Notes: generated by a model not told the origin, from the letters alone. DNA of 64,000 nucleotides from an uncultured bacterium (GCA_938036315.1 CALHPK010000009.1:62001-126000), one strand, 5' to 3'. Positions 1 to 9,198 are shown, counted from the first letter of the stretch. Numbers and translations: made by a program.

Positions 1-1
1 G

Positions 2-736
2 TCATACCGTCCGTCGAAGTTTCTGCTAATCTCTCCTATTATTTTTATTATACCGATTGCGTTGATTGCTGATCAGCCCGATTATGGCTCAGCTCTGATA
101 ATTTTCTTGATCTTCTACATATGCATAATCTTATCCGAAATACCATTAAAAATAACCCTATCTATATCCGCTATCATTTTAGTAATCTCACCAATAGTAC
201 TTTGGAACTGGGGATTAAAGGAGTATCATAAAGAGAGAATAAGAGCTCTACTGAACCCAGAAGAAAATGTTCTGACTTCTGCATATCAGACAATACAATC
301 TAAAATAGCAATAGCAACTGGGGGGCTCAAAGGAGTAGGATTTGCCCAGGGATATCATAGCAGTGGTAAATGGATACCGAACCTTCCTTCAGATTTTGCA
401 TTCGTATCCATAGCAGAAGACTTCGGGTTTATAGGAGTATCTTTAACACTTATTCTACTGTTCGGATTCATAGCTTCCTTACTATATAAGGCATTCGTAT
501 CGTCAAGTAGATTTCCTCAGCTCCTACTATCCATAACAGCTGGAATCCTTGCAGAACACACTACAATTAACCTTTCTATGCTTGTTGGAATCATTCCAGT
601 TATAGGCATACCACTGACTTTGATCTCTCACGCAGGAACTCATAATGTATCAATTTCATTTCTAATTGGAATATGCTACGGAATTAGAGATGAAGAGAAA
701 AGATTCAAATTTATTCACTATGACGAAATAAAATAA
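2..736 (+). CDS. RodA/FtsW-type SEDS peptidoglycan glycosyltransferase, 3' part (5' end outside window)
   Basis: The reading frame is open from the window edge, so the N-terminal part is missing. About 244 residues remain. They show the SEDS signature: RPSKF (equivalent to QPSE), then ADQPDYGSA (equivalent to KQPDLGTA), a GVGFAQG loop, PSDFAF carrying the conserved Asp that is catalytic in RodA, IAEDFGFIG, and an N-x2-M-x2-G-x2-P-x2-G-I-PL stretch, separated by hydrophobic helices. SEDS proteins polymerise lipid II glycan strands in the inner membrane, and the loop pattern fits RodA (elongation) better than FtsW (division). The usual SYGGS near the end reads SHAGT here, which is unusual. Family call is firm; the paralogue is less so. 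Confidence 0.85.
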   Translation, partial: SYRPSKFLLISPIIFIIPIALIADQPDYGSALIIFLIFYICIILSEIPLKITLSISAIILVISPIVLWNWGLKEYHKERIRALLNPEENVLTSAYQTIQSKIAIATGGLKGVGFAQGYHSSGKWIPNLPSDFAFVSIAEDFGFIGVSLTLILLFGFIASLLYKAFVSSSRFPQLLLSITAGILAEHTTINLSMLVGIIPVIGIPLTLISHAGTHNVSISFLIGICYGIRDEEKRFKFIHYDEIK

Positions 737-754
737 TAAGAATAAGAAAAGAAA

Positions 755-773
755 GTTCACCCGCGTTCACCCG
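755..773. repeat. Tandem 9-bp direct repeat GTTCACCCG
   Basis: Two exact copies of GTTCACCCG (755-763 and 765-773), one base apart, lie between the RodA-like stop codon and the MarR-type gene. They are GC-rich in an otherwise very AT-rich 145-nt gap. A 10-bp period puts both copies on one DNA face, so they could be a protein-binding site for the downstream regulator. That role is inference. Confidence 0.4.
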
Positions 774-881
774 TCACCTAAATACGTAAAAAAAGTCAAA
801 AAATAGTTAACTAAATTAATCATTTATAAAATAAACGTAAATATAAAATTATAAGATTATATCTATCAGGAGTATAGATGT

Positions 882-1592
882 ATGATATCTTCTAAAGAAA
901 CAAAAGATCAGACTGGCTTTTCTCCTTTCAATCCTATATTTTTTGAGCAGGAGGCGGGAAGCAAAATCGTAGTACTTATAGATAAAATATCTAAAGTCTT
1001 AAGAAATAGTATGTGGGATAAAGTTCAAAAATACGACATCACAGCAACGCAGGGCTTTATTCTCGTATATCTTCTCTACAGTAGAGAAGAAAGAAGAAAT
1101 ATAAGTTCTATATCCGAAGACTTTAGAGTTTCAAAACCAACTATATCACGATCAGTTGATATACTTATTAACAAAGGTTTCATAGATAAAAAAGTAAATG
1201 AGAAAAACAAAAGGATTCACATCATCTCGCTAACTCCAAAAGGACTCGAAGTCGCGCAAGAACTATCCTCGTTCGCTACAGATATGGCAAAAATAGTATC
1301 CACAACTTTGACACCTAAAGAAAAGGGGAGTATAATTAAAGCTCTCCTGCTTTTAGCAAATAAACTCTGCAATGAGAAAATGATAGGGGAAATTAACTCA
1401 TGCGTAAGGTGTGCCTTTTTCTCTCAAGACTGGAAAACTGCAGATAATTTCTGGTGCTCAAAACTCAAAATCTTTCTCACAGTAGAAAATATAAGAATAG
1501 ACTGTCCATATTTTGAACCAATCCTGAAAAAAGAGGTAATAAGAAAAAGAGGGAGAAGAAAGGTAGCATCAGAGAAAAAATCTGAACTATGA
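882..1592 (+). CDS. MarR-family winged-helix regulator with C-terminal four-cysteine cluster
   Basis: This 236-residue protein has a MarR-like winged helix over about residues 30-155: recognition helix near RVSKPTISRSVDILINKG, wing near KRIHIISLTPKG. MarR proteins are usually about 140-170 residues. The extra C-terminal part holds C174-x2-C177-x14-C192-x15-C208, spaced to bind one metal ion or an Fe-S cluster, and ends in a Lys/Arg-rich tail. The start has a CAGGAG site 9 nt upstream. An overlapping mini-frame (ATG at 878, five codons) shares that site. It faces ispG with a 23-nt gap. Metal or redox sensing is inferred from the Cys spacing; the target genes are unknown. Confidence 0.8.
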   Translation: MISSKETKDQTGFSPFNPIFFEQEAGSKIVVLIDKISKVLRNSMWDKVQKYDITATQGFILVYLLYSREERRNISSISEDFRVSKPTISRSVDILINKGFIDKKVNEKNKRIHIISLTPKGLEVAQELSSFATDMAKIVSTTLTPKEKGSIIKALLLLANKLCNEKMIGEINSCVRCAFFSQDWKTADNFWCSKLKIFLTVENIRIDCPYFEPILKKEVIRKRGRRKVASEKKSEL

Positions 1593-1615
1593 GGAAAAAA
1601 ATATGAACTATAACC

Positions 1616-2773
1616 TTATCTACCTTCGCTTTGCTTTACTATCTCGAGAAGTTTTTTTGATATCTCTTCTGAGGATTTACCGACTTTGAGCCTTGGTTCT
1701 CCTCCAATATATATTATAGCTGAAGAACCCCCACCAACAACCCCAAAATCGGCTATGTATGACTCCCCTGGACCATTGACAACGCACCCCATCACAGCAA
1801 CAGAGGATTTCAAACCAAGCCTTATTACCTCTTTCTCTACTTCTTCTGCTATTTTCATTACATCAATCTGAGTTCTCGCACAGGTTGGACAGGCAACAAC
1901 CTTACCCTCCTCATCTCTCAGACCCAATGATTCAAGAATCCTCTTCCCAACTATTACTTCCTCAACCGCTGGAGCAGCGAGCGAGACTCTTATTGTGTCT
2001 CCAACACCAAGCCAAAGCAGAATACCAATAGCAACTGCAGACCTTGCAGTCCCAGAAATTCGAGTCCCAGCTTCTGTAACACCAATATGCAGAGGGTAAT
2101 CACTAATCGAAGAAAAAATAAGGTATGCACAAATCGTGTCATAGGCAGATGATGACTTGAGTGAAACTTTCATGTTGTAGTATCCCATATTCTCTATGAG
2201 CTTAACATTAAAAAGTGCACTCTCACATAGAGCCTGTGGAGTTGGCCTACCATATTTTTTAAGTATCGGCTTTTCCAAAGAACCCACATTCACTCCAACC
2301 CTTATAGGGATATTTTTCTTTTTAGCAAGATCTACTATCCTCTCAAGATAATCGATTCCGATGACCTTTATATTCCCCGGATTTATCCTTATACAATCTG
2401 CAAGGTTATCTTCTAAAACTTTTATAGCCGGCTTTGGACCAAAATGTATGTCTGCAACGATAGGAATTTTGACCTTGTCCCTTATCTTTGAAAGTGATAT
2501 CGCAGATTTTTCATCAGGTACAGATATCCTCACTATATCTGCTCCCACATCTTCGATCTCTTTTACTTCTTTCAAAAGTGCATCTGTATCTTCGGTTGGA
2601 TTTTTGGTCATAGTCTGGACTGAAATCGGAGCATCTCCCCCGACCTGAACTTTACCAACATTTATCTTCCTTGTTTTTCTTCTCTGAAAACGCCTTACGC
2701 TCAAGCTAGCGGATCTTACTAACTCTTCGACTTCCTCGAATATTTCATTTTCTGATTTTGATACAAGTCCCAT
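1616..2773 (-). CDS. ispG: 4-hydroxy-3-methylbut-2-enyl diphosphate synthase (GcpE)
   Basis: It catalyses the penultimate step of the MEP isoprenoid pathway: reductive ring opening of MEcPP to HMBPP by a [4Fe-4S] enzyme. The 385-residue protein has the N-terminal TIM-barrel start (VGGDAPISVQTMTKNPTEDT), IRINPGNI, GVNVGSLE, and the C-terminal cluster ligands C295-P-T-C298 plus CVVNGPGE. This is the short two-domain bacterial form. A roughly 30-residue extension rich in Glu and Arg precedes the barrel. It lies 45 nt downstream of sufS on the same strand, so a cysteine desulfurase is made next to an Fe-S enzyme. The ATG start has no clear Shine-Dalgarno site. Confidence 0.96.
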   Translation of the reverse strand: MGLVSKSENEIFEEVEELVRSASLSVRRFQRRKTRKINVGKVQVGGDAPISVQTMTKNPTEDTDALLKEVKEIEDVGADIVRISVPDEKSAISLSKIRDKVKIPIVADIHFGPKPAIKVLEDNLADCIRINPGNIKVIGIDYLERIVDLAKKKNIPIRVGVNVGSLEKPILKKYGRPTPQALCESALFNVKLIENMGYYNMKVSLKSSSAYDTICAYLIFSSISDYPLHIGVTEAGTRISGTARSAVAIGILLWLGVGDTIRVSLAAPAVEEVIVGKRILESLGLRDEEGKVVACPTCARTQIDVMKIAEEVEKEVIRLGLKSSVAVMGCVVNGPGESYIADFGVVGGGSSAIIYIGGEPRLKVGKSSEEISKKLLEIVKQSEGR

Positions 2774-2818
2774 CTATTCTATTTATGTTAGCAATCGTGA
2801 AGATTAATCTTGTTGTTT

Positions 2819-4048
2819 TCAAGAAAAGATAGAAATAGCTTTTTTAAGAACTTCCAAAAAGTGAGTTATTTCATCTTCAGTATTGTATATGTAGAATGAG
2901 ATTCTAACACTGTTTTCTATTTTAAGCCTGTTCATAAGAGGTTGTGCACAATGGTGACCAGATCTCACGGCAATACCGTATCTATTCAGGAAATCTGCTA
3001 TATCGTGGGGATGAACTCCTTCGACATTGAAGGATATAATTCCAACGAAGTTGTCTCCTGATGGTTCAACATAAAGCCTGACCTTATTTATTTTCTTCAA
3101 TTCTTCAAATGTAATGCTAAGAAGCTTCTGCTCGTGCTCAATTAAGCATTCTTCATCAATAAAAGTGAGATAATCTATGGCTGCGCCTAGTCCTATTCCA
3201 CCTGCTATATTTGGAGTTCCAGCCTCAAACTTGAATGGCAGTTCATTCCAATCAGCCCCTTCCAATGAAACTTTAGATATCATATCACCACCGTACATAA
3301 ATGGCTGAATTGTCTCGAGAATTTCTTTCTTACCCCACAGAAAACCGGTTCCTGGTGGTCCAAGCATCTTGTGGCCTGATGCAAATATAAAATCACATCC
3401 GATTTCCTGAACATTTATTCTTCTATGTGGGAGGAGCTGGGCACAATCGACTATAACCAATATATCAGGCTTTATCCTTTTGGCATCCCTTACTATCTTT
3501 TTAATATTGGGCATATATCCGGTAACATTGGAAGCTCCGGTTATGGTCAATATTTTCGTCCTTGAATTTATATACTCAAAAAGCTGATCCTCCTTTAATG
3601 TTCCATCTTCATTTATATCAACAAATAAAAGCTCTGACCCTTTGTATCTTGCTACAAACTGCCACGGGACAATATTTGAGTGATGTTCCATAACTGTAGT
3701 AATTATTCTATCACCCTTCGAAATAAGATGAAGTCCGAGTGAATAGGCAAGAAGGTTAACCGCTTCCGTAGCATTTTTTGTAAAAATTATTTCCCTCCAG
3801 CTCCCTGCCGAAATATAACTCGAAACTTTCTGATGAGACTCTATGTACTTTTCTGTTGCTTCATAAGATAGAGTATGAACAGCTCTATGAACATTTCCCG
3901 AAAAGCGCATCATATAATCATCAACCGCCTTTATAACCTGAATAGGTTTTAATGAAGTCGCAGCACTATCAAAGTAGACCAAAGGATATCCATCTATCTT
4001 TCTCTCAAATATGGGGAAATCTCTCCTTATAACTTTGGGATCAAACAT
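2819..4048 (-). CDS. sufS: Cysteine desulfurase, SufS/CsdA type (class V aminotransferase fold)
   Basis: This PLP enzyme takes sulfur from cysteine for Fe-S cluster assembly. Visible features are YFDSAATSLKP at the N-terminus, EHHSNIVPW, ITGASNVTGY, DCAQLLPH, the PLP lysine K227 in SGHKMLGPPGTG, and the active-site cysteine C367 in RSGHHCAQPLM. The short active-site loop is typical of group II (SufS) enzymes. I start at the ATG (MFDPKVIRRDFPIFE); three residues upstream are possible from a TTG. No sufB, sufC, sufD or sufU gene lies in the window, so the partners must be elsewhere. The 176-nt gap to the divergent DUF885 gene must carry both promoters. Confidence 0.94.
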   Translation of the reverse strand: MFDPKVIRRDFPIFERKIDGYPLVYFDSAATSLKPIQVIKAVDDYMMRFSGNVHRAVHTLSYEATEKYIESHQKVSSYISAGSWREIIFTKNATEAVNLLAYSLGLHLISKGDRIITTVMEHHSNIVPWQFVARYKGSELLFVDINEDGTLKEDQLFEYINSRTKILTITGASNVTGYMPNIKKIVRDAKRIKPDILVIVDCAQLLPHRRINVQEIGCDFIFASGHKMLGPPGTGFLWGKKEILETIQPFMYGGDMISKVSLEGADWNELPFKFEAGTPNIAGGIGLGAAIDYLTFIDEECLIEHEQKLLSITFEELKKINKVRLYVEPSGDNFVGIISFNVEGVHPHDIADFLNRYGIAVRSGHHCAQPLMNRLKIENSVRISFYIYNTEDEITHFLEVLKKAISIFS

Positions 4049-4224
4049 AACTACCAAATAGTAACCTCAAAATGCAAATTAAATTTAAATTTGATCCTTA
4101 ATATCATAAGAGAATTTCATAAAACTTCAAGAACTTCTGAATATTATAGATCTGCCAATCTGAACACTTCCAAAATTTCTGCCGAGGCAATATAAAAATA
4201 AGAAAAACAGTATATTTTAAAAGT

Positions 4225-5934
4225 ATGGAGAGGGAAAAGAAAAAAAATGATTCGAAGACAAAAATACAAAAGCAAGAAGATATAAGACAAATCTTTGAAG
4301 ACTTTTGGGAATGGTATTTGAAAGAAAATCCAATTCACGCAACACTTATAGGGGATGAAAGATATGATGATAAGCTACCGGATATATCCCGCTCCCACAA
4401 AGACGAGCTAAAAAGTAAACTTAAAGAGTTCAAAGCAAAAATTAAAAAGTTCCGGAGAATACCGGAGCAAGAAAAAGTAAATAAGGAAGTCCTCATATGG
4501 TATCTTGATGATTCCCTCGAATACTTAGAGCAGGACATAGAAGATTTTCAGATAGATCATATAAGTGGTAATCATCTTATGATCTTTGAAATTGCTAACT
4601 TTCAAAAGATCGATACAAAAGAAAGATTTGAAAATTTCATCGAAAGAATAAGAAAGTTCCCAAAGTTAATGGATGATTATATTGAAAACCTGCGAATTGG
4701 GATAGAAAGGAAAAGAACCCAATTTCGCATCCCAGTTCAAAGATGCATAAAACAGTGTGAGAACATATTATCAAAAAATGATGAGGAGCTACCTCTGTGG
4801 AGAATCGCAAAAATGGCTCCAGCTGAAGAGACGGAATATCGATCCAGAATTCTGAAATCTACAATAAATGAAAGCTTAAAACCCGCAATTAATAAATTTT
4901 TAGAATTCCTGAAGATTTATAATCCAAGGGAAAAAGAAGGAATTTCATCTATCCCTCAAGGTGAGGAGAATTATTTGTTTCTTATCAAGCATCACACAAC
5001 GCTAAAACTTTCCCCAGAAGAAATACATCGCACTGGCCTTGAAGAGCTTAGGGAAATTCAGGAACAGGTGAAAAAACTTGCTCCCAAAATTAACCCCGAA
5101 GCAAAAACAATAAAAGAACTTATGGATAGTGTGAGAAGGGATAAAAAGAATTTCTTTTCATCAAAAGATGAGATTGTAAAAACATATGAAAAGACAGTAG
5201 AGCAGATATATGGCAAGCTTGAGCATTTCTTTGGGAAGTTACCAAAAAGTAAGGTAATCGTCAAACCAGTTGAGGAGTATCTTGAAAAGGATGCGGTGGG
5301 GGCATTTTACTATAGACCATCTGCAAATGGAGATCGCCCTGGAATCTTCTATATAAATACATATATGCCAGAACAGAGACCAAAATATGAAATCATCGCA
5401 CTTGCAGTCCATGAGGCAGTACCCGGACATCACCTGCAGATAGCATTAGCACAGGAGTTGGATCTCCCACAATTCAGAAGATATATAGACTGGGATGCAT
5501 TTACTGAAGGCTGGGGTCTATATGCTGAAAGAGTCGCAGACGAAATGGATCTTTATCAAGAACCCATATACAAACTCGGAATGTTCACAATGCAGGCCTG
5601 GCGCGCAATAAGACTAGTGGTAGATACAGGACTTCACCACTTCGGATGGTCAAGAGAAAAAGCAATAGAATTCTTCTCGGAAAATGCAGGCTTGGAAGAT
5701 ATAGAGGTCATAAACGAAGTCGATAGATATATCATATGGCCAGCTCAAGCACTTGCATATATGATAGGTATGAAAAAAATTCTCGAGTTGAGAGCCTTTG
5801 CACAAAAAAAACTCAAAGATAAATTTTCCCTAAAATTATTCCACGATACAATACTATCAGAAGGCGGTATACCACTCGAAATACTTGATAAAACTTTCAA
5901 AAGAAAAATGAAATCTATCATTTCTATAAAATGA
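4225..5934 (+). CDS. DUF885-family zinc-metallopeptidase-like protein
   Basis: This 569-residue protein has the family's metal-site signature H396-E397-AVPG-H402-H403 followed by E428 in WDAFTEGWGLYAE. This is an HExxxGHH variant of the HEXXH motif with a downstream Glu ligand. Domain start near residue 22 (FEDFWEWYLKENPIHATLIGDERYDD) and end IIWPAQALAYMIGMKKI are also typical. The family is regarded as gluzincin-like; substrates are mostly unknown. There is no signal peptide (the N-terminus is MEREKKKND), so it is probably cytoplasmic, whereas many homologues are exported. It overlaps metG by 4 nt (ATGA), so the two are translationally coupled. Confidence 0.85.
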   Translation: MEREKKKNDSKTKIQKQEDIRQIFEDFWEWYLKENPIHATLIGDERYDDKLPDISRSHKDELKSKLKEFKAKIKKFRRIPEQEKVNKEVLIWYLDDSLEYLEQDIEDFQIDHISGNHLMIFEIANFQKIDTKERFENFIERIRKFPKLMDDYIENLRIGIERKRTQFRIPVQRCIKQCENILSKNDEELPLWRIAKMAPAEETEYRSRILKSTINESLKPAINKFLEFLKIYNPREKEGISSIPQGEENYLFLIKHHTTLKLSPEEIHRTGLEELREIQEQVKKLAPKINPEAKTIKELMDSVRRDKKNFFSSKDEIVKTYEKTVEQIYGKLEHFFGKLPKSKVIVKPVEEYLEKDAVGAFYYRPSANGDRPGIFYINTYMPEQRPKYEIIALAVHEAVPGHHLQIALAQELDLPQFRRYIDWDAFTEGWGLYAERVADEMDLYQEPIYKLGMFTMQAWRAIRLVVDTGLHHFGWSREKAIEFFSENAGLEDIEVINEVDRYIIWPAQALAYMIGMKKILELRAFAQKKLKDKFSLKLFHDTILSEGGIPLEILDKTFKRKMKSIISIK

Positions 5935-7427
5935 AATTCTACATAACTACACCAATCTACTATGTAAACGATAAACCTCACATAGGACACGCATACACAA
6001 CAATAGCAGCTGATATTCTGGCAAGATTTAAAAGATTAATGGGCTACAATGTCTTTTTCTTGACTGGAACTGACGAACATGGCAAAAAGATAGAAAAAGC
6101 AGCCGAAGAACTTAAAATATCCCCAAAAGAACTCGCAGATAAAAATCATATAATCTTCAAAGAACTCTGGGAAAAGCTTGATATCTCATATTCAAAGTTC
6201 ATAAGAACTACAGATCCAGAACACCAAGAAGCTGTAAAAGTATTCTGGACAAAAATGGTCTCATCAGGCACCGTGTACAAAGGAAAATATGTAGGATGGT
6301 ATTGCATACACTGTGAGTCTTTCTTTCCAAGTTCACAAGTCAAAGATGGAAAATGTCCATCCTGCGGAAGAGCAGTCGATATACTTGAAGAAGAAAGTTA
6401 CTTTTTCTCCGTGAAAAAATTCAAAGAAAAACTATCCAAATATATTGAAACATCCAATTTCATAAGACCCGAATTCAGGAAAGCTGAAGTTCTTAATGCT
6501 CTGAAAGAGATTGATGATATCTCTATATCAAGAAGCAGAGAAAGGGTCTCCTGGGGCATCCCTGTTCCCGGCGACGACAAGTTTGTAATATATGTATGGG
6601 TTGATGCTTTGATAAACTATGTCTCAGCATTGGGATACCCCAATGGAGATAAAATGTCATTTTGGCCAGCCGATGTACATTTTATCGGGAAAGATATATT
6701 GAAATTCCACGCAATATACTGGCCAATGTTTCTTGAAGCGGTAGGACTTGAACCTCCAAAAACTATCTTCTCACACGGATGGTGGCGCGTAGAGGGTAAA
6801 AAGATGTCAAAATCACTCAAAAATGTAGTTGATCCTTTCGAGATTGCAAAACTTTTCGGATCAGATACCCTGCGGTTCTTTATGTTCAGAGAAATTCCAT
6901 TTGGCAGAGATGGTGATTTCTCAGAGGAGGCAATAAGAAAAAGATACGAAAGTAATCTGGCAAAGGATTTCGGAAATCTTTTACTCAGAGTCTCAAAATT
7001 TGCCGAAAACAATTTCCCTGAAGGCGTCAGAAAGAACTTCCCATCATCCAATACAGAACTTGAAACTGCATTCGATCTGTGGATGGAAAAAATGGAAAAT
7101 ATAGATTATTTTTCTGCCTTAGATGTAATTTGGAATCTTGTAAATTTAGCTAATAAATTGATGGATCAGAAAAGTCCGTGGAATCTTATAAAGCATGATA
7201 GAGAAAAAGCGGAACAAGTCATATATGAATTAGCTCACATCATAAAGGTAATAATATTTATGCTTTACCCGTTTTGTGTCTCGACTTGCAGGAAGGTGTC
7301 TCACAACTTTGGTATCCAGTGGCTACTTGATGAATCCAGTCCTAAAGATAAAAAAGACGTTCTGGGCTTTCAAGAAAAATTCAAAATATCAAGCACAGGA
7401 GTTCTGTTCCCGAAAATCGAAGGTTGA
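5931..7427 (+). CDS. metG: Methionyl-tRNA synthetase, catalytic form without C-terminal tRNA-binding domain
   Basis: This class I synthetase charges tRNA-Met. The PHIGHAYTT nucleotide motif holds H17-I-G-H20; K291-MSKS-LKN is the second signature. The connective peptide carries a zinc knuckle with C125-x2-C128 and C142-x2-C145. The anticodon-binding helical domain follows to residue 498. The EMAP/Trbp111-like dimerisation domain found in many 640-680-residue homologues is absent. The start codon overlaps the DUF885 stop (ATGA). The last 58 nt overlap the 3' end of the convergent phospholipase-C-like gene, so these bases code on both strands. Confidence 0.97.
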   Translation: MKFYITTPIYYVNDKPHIGHAYTTIAADILARFKRLMGYNVFFLTGTDEHGKKIEKAAEELKISPKELADKNHIIFKELWEKLDISYSKFIRTTDPEHQEAVKVFWTKMVSSGTVYKGKYVGWYCIHCESFFPSSQVKDGKCPSCGRAVDILEEESYFFSVKKFKEKLSKYIETSNFIRPEFRKAEVLNALKEIDDISISRSRERVSWGIPVPGDDKFVIYVWVDALINYVSALGYPNGDKMSFWPADVHFIGKDILKFHAIYWPMFLEAVGLEPPKTIFSHGWWRVEGKKMSKSLKNVVDPFEIAKLFGSDTLRFFMFREIPFGRDGDFSEEAIRKRYESNLAKDFGNLLLRVSKFAENNFPEGVRKNFPSSNTELETAFDLWMEKMENIDYFSALDVIWNLVNLANKLMDQKSPWNLIKHDREKAEQVIYELAHIIKVIIFMLYPFCVSTCRKVSHNFGIQWLLDESSPKDKKDVLGFQEKFKISSTGVLFPKIEG

Positions 7428-8365
7428 AACTGCCTCAAAGCGGTAAAGTATCTATCACATGACACTTCTTTCTCCCTTCTTCGCACCTTGACCACAGATT
7501 TTCTAAGCTCTTCAGCGATACAAATAGGTTCAATACCAGTTGGATCAAATTCTAAAATTCGAGATTTTGTGAATTCAGATAAAAACCTCTCGGAAAGCCT
7601 AACACTTAACTCAAGGTATTTATGAATAACAGAAGAAAATATATTATTCCCATTTCTAATGCGCAATTTCATCTTTGATCTTATAAACTCCTTCATTATA
7701 TTAATCTTTAAGGTAGAAAGATATATCTTGACATTGGCTTTCGCTGAAGATATCAGAGTACCGGTTATATTCTCTTCCAAAAACTCTGTGCATTCTCTAA
7801 CTTCTGGAGAACTCTGAATAAATTTTATTTTCTTCCATATCTCAAGTGGAACTAATTTCTCCGCCTCAAGCTCTATCTTCACATGAAAAAACTTAGAATT
7901 GTGTTGCAATCTCTTATTTTCTGTAAAGACTTCTGCTAGCATAATCTCTGGTATCATAAAATTATGGGCAACAATATCATGTGAAAGATGATTCATATAC
8001 CCAACCATAAAAGCTCTTACTTTATCAGTTCTGCACCTATCAAAAATAGACAGAACATACGAAAAATTATGCGGATGTATTTTCCAATTAGATAGATTTT
8101 TACCTATCACTATATCTGCCAAAATATTACCCCATAAAAACTGAATCTGAAAATTTGATATAAGTTTTGAAAGTATTCCATCTACTGATCCCAGCAATAC
8201 AGAGTTGGCCATTAGCGTATGAGCTCCCGGACCCCATGCAAAAAGCTCCTGTTCAAAAGGAAATAAAGATAAAAATAAAAAAACAAGAACGAATACAAAA
8301 AAATCAATGTGTGAATTTTTCACAATACTGTAATAAGCTCTCATATCACCATACAATAAATTCAT
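7370..8365 (-). CDS. Secreted zinc-dependent phospholipase C-like protein
   Basis: The 331-residue product begins with a hydrophobic export segment (about residues 20-43, ending FEQELFAWG). After it comes a zinc-dependent phospholipase C-like fold: WGPGAH near the mature N-terminus, ADIVIGK, and GYMNHLSHDIVAHN, corresponding to the family's G-x3-H-x3-D-x3-H metal ligands. In clostridial alpha-toxin the mature N-terminal Trp is itself a zinc ligand; the W of AWGPG could play that role. Environmental homologues are often housekeeping or of unknown function, so toxin activity should not be assumed. The stop lies 58 nt inside metG on the other strand. Confidence 0.75.
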   Translation of the reverse strand: MNLLYGDMRAYYSIVKNSHIDFFVFVLVFLFLSLFPFEQELFAWGPGAHTLMANSVLLGSVDGILSKLISNFQIQFLWGNILADIVIGKNLSNWKIHPHNFSYVLSIFDRCRTDKVRAFMVGYMNHLSHDIVAHNFMIPEIMLAEVFTENKRLQHNSKFFHVKIELEAEKLVPLEIWKKIKFIQSSPEVRECTEFLEENITGTLISSAKANVKIYLSTLKINIMKEFIRSKMKLRIRNGNNIFSSVIHKYLELSVRLSERFLSEFTKSRILEFDPTGIEPICIAEELRKSVVKVRRREKEVSCDRYFTALRQFQPSIFGNRTPVLDILNFS

Positions 8366-8439
8366 CAGCAGTTGATGAAGAAATTATTTTTACCAAAAAA
8401 TTAATAAAATAAACTGAAATTTTTCGGCTCAGTTTCCAT

Positions 8440-9198
8440 CTACAGTGAAATTCTGATAGGAGTCAAATACGATTGATAAGCAACAAGCATATCATTAGCA
8501 AGCTTTAGGGATAAAACCTTAGATATCAATTTATTGACCGGTGATATTCCCTTCAGAATAGGATAGCTCAGATTTATCAGCTTATACAGAGGAACATTGG
8601 GATAGAATCTTATCCATCTTCTTTCTATAATTGTCTTAATAGCATCTGAAAGCAATGTTAGAAACAATGGAAGATTCTTCGCCTCAGATGAGCCTTCATA
8701 TGCATCTTTTATAGCCTTGAAAAACATTATGTTTGCAACTTTTATTGCTCCAAGAGAACCGGCTAATCTTTTCTGCTTGATCACATCTAAAGCAAGCTCA
8801 TATGCTCCTTTAAGATTATCAATAAAAAGTAGGCTAGCCATCCTGCTCGACCACTCCTCTGTGGGATCTAAAATAGTAAGTTCAGTAAATACTCCGTCTT
8901 CCTCTCTCTCAAAGCACGCCCAGATAACCCTATCCTCCCTTGAAGATAGTATTATAGTGAACAAGTTTCCAGAAACAAACCGTGAGATCTTGAATGCTTT
9001 CATAGCTTGGTAGACTAATCTTACATCTATAAAGATATTCACAAAGAATGGATGATACAGTATCTCATCCCCCTGAAGCTTTTCCCCTCTTTTGATCTTA
9101 GAACATTTTTGAACAAGCTCTACCCATGGTCTTTTAAAAGCCAAACCCGCCCAACTTTTTATATCTCTTTCCTCAGGTGTCAACACTACCTCGCCCAT
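8440..9198 (-). CDS. Conserved-looking hypothetical cytoplasmic protein
   Basis: I do not recognise this 252-residue protein. It has no signal peptide or clear membrane segment. The middle (about 60-115) looks like alternating beta strands (FTIILSSREDRVIWACFER, FTELTILDP) and the rest is helical, with conserved-looking WAGLAFKRPW near the N-terminus. I start at the ATG MGEVVLTPEERD; six residues upstream would be possible from a TTG. It lies 74 nt upstream of the phospholipase-like gene on the same strand, so they may be cotranscribed, and only 54 nt from the divergent yraN start. Confidence 0.6.
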   Translation of the reverse strand: MGEVVLTPEERDIKSWAGLAFKRPWVELVQKCSKIKRGEKLQGDEILYHPFFVNIFIDVRLVYQAMKAFKISRFVSGNLFTIILSSREDRVIWACFEREEDGVFTELTILDPTEEWSSRMASLLFIDNLKGAYELALDVIKQKRLAGSLGAIKVANIMFFKAIKDAYEGSSEAKNLPLFLTLLSDAIKTIIERRWIRFYPNVPLYKLINLSYPILKGISPVNKLISKVLSLKLANDMLVAYQSYLTPIRISL

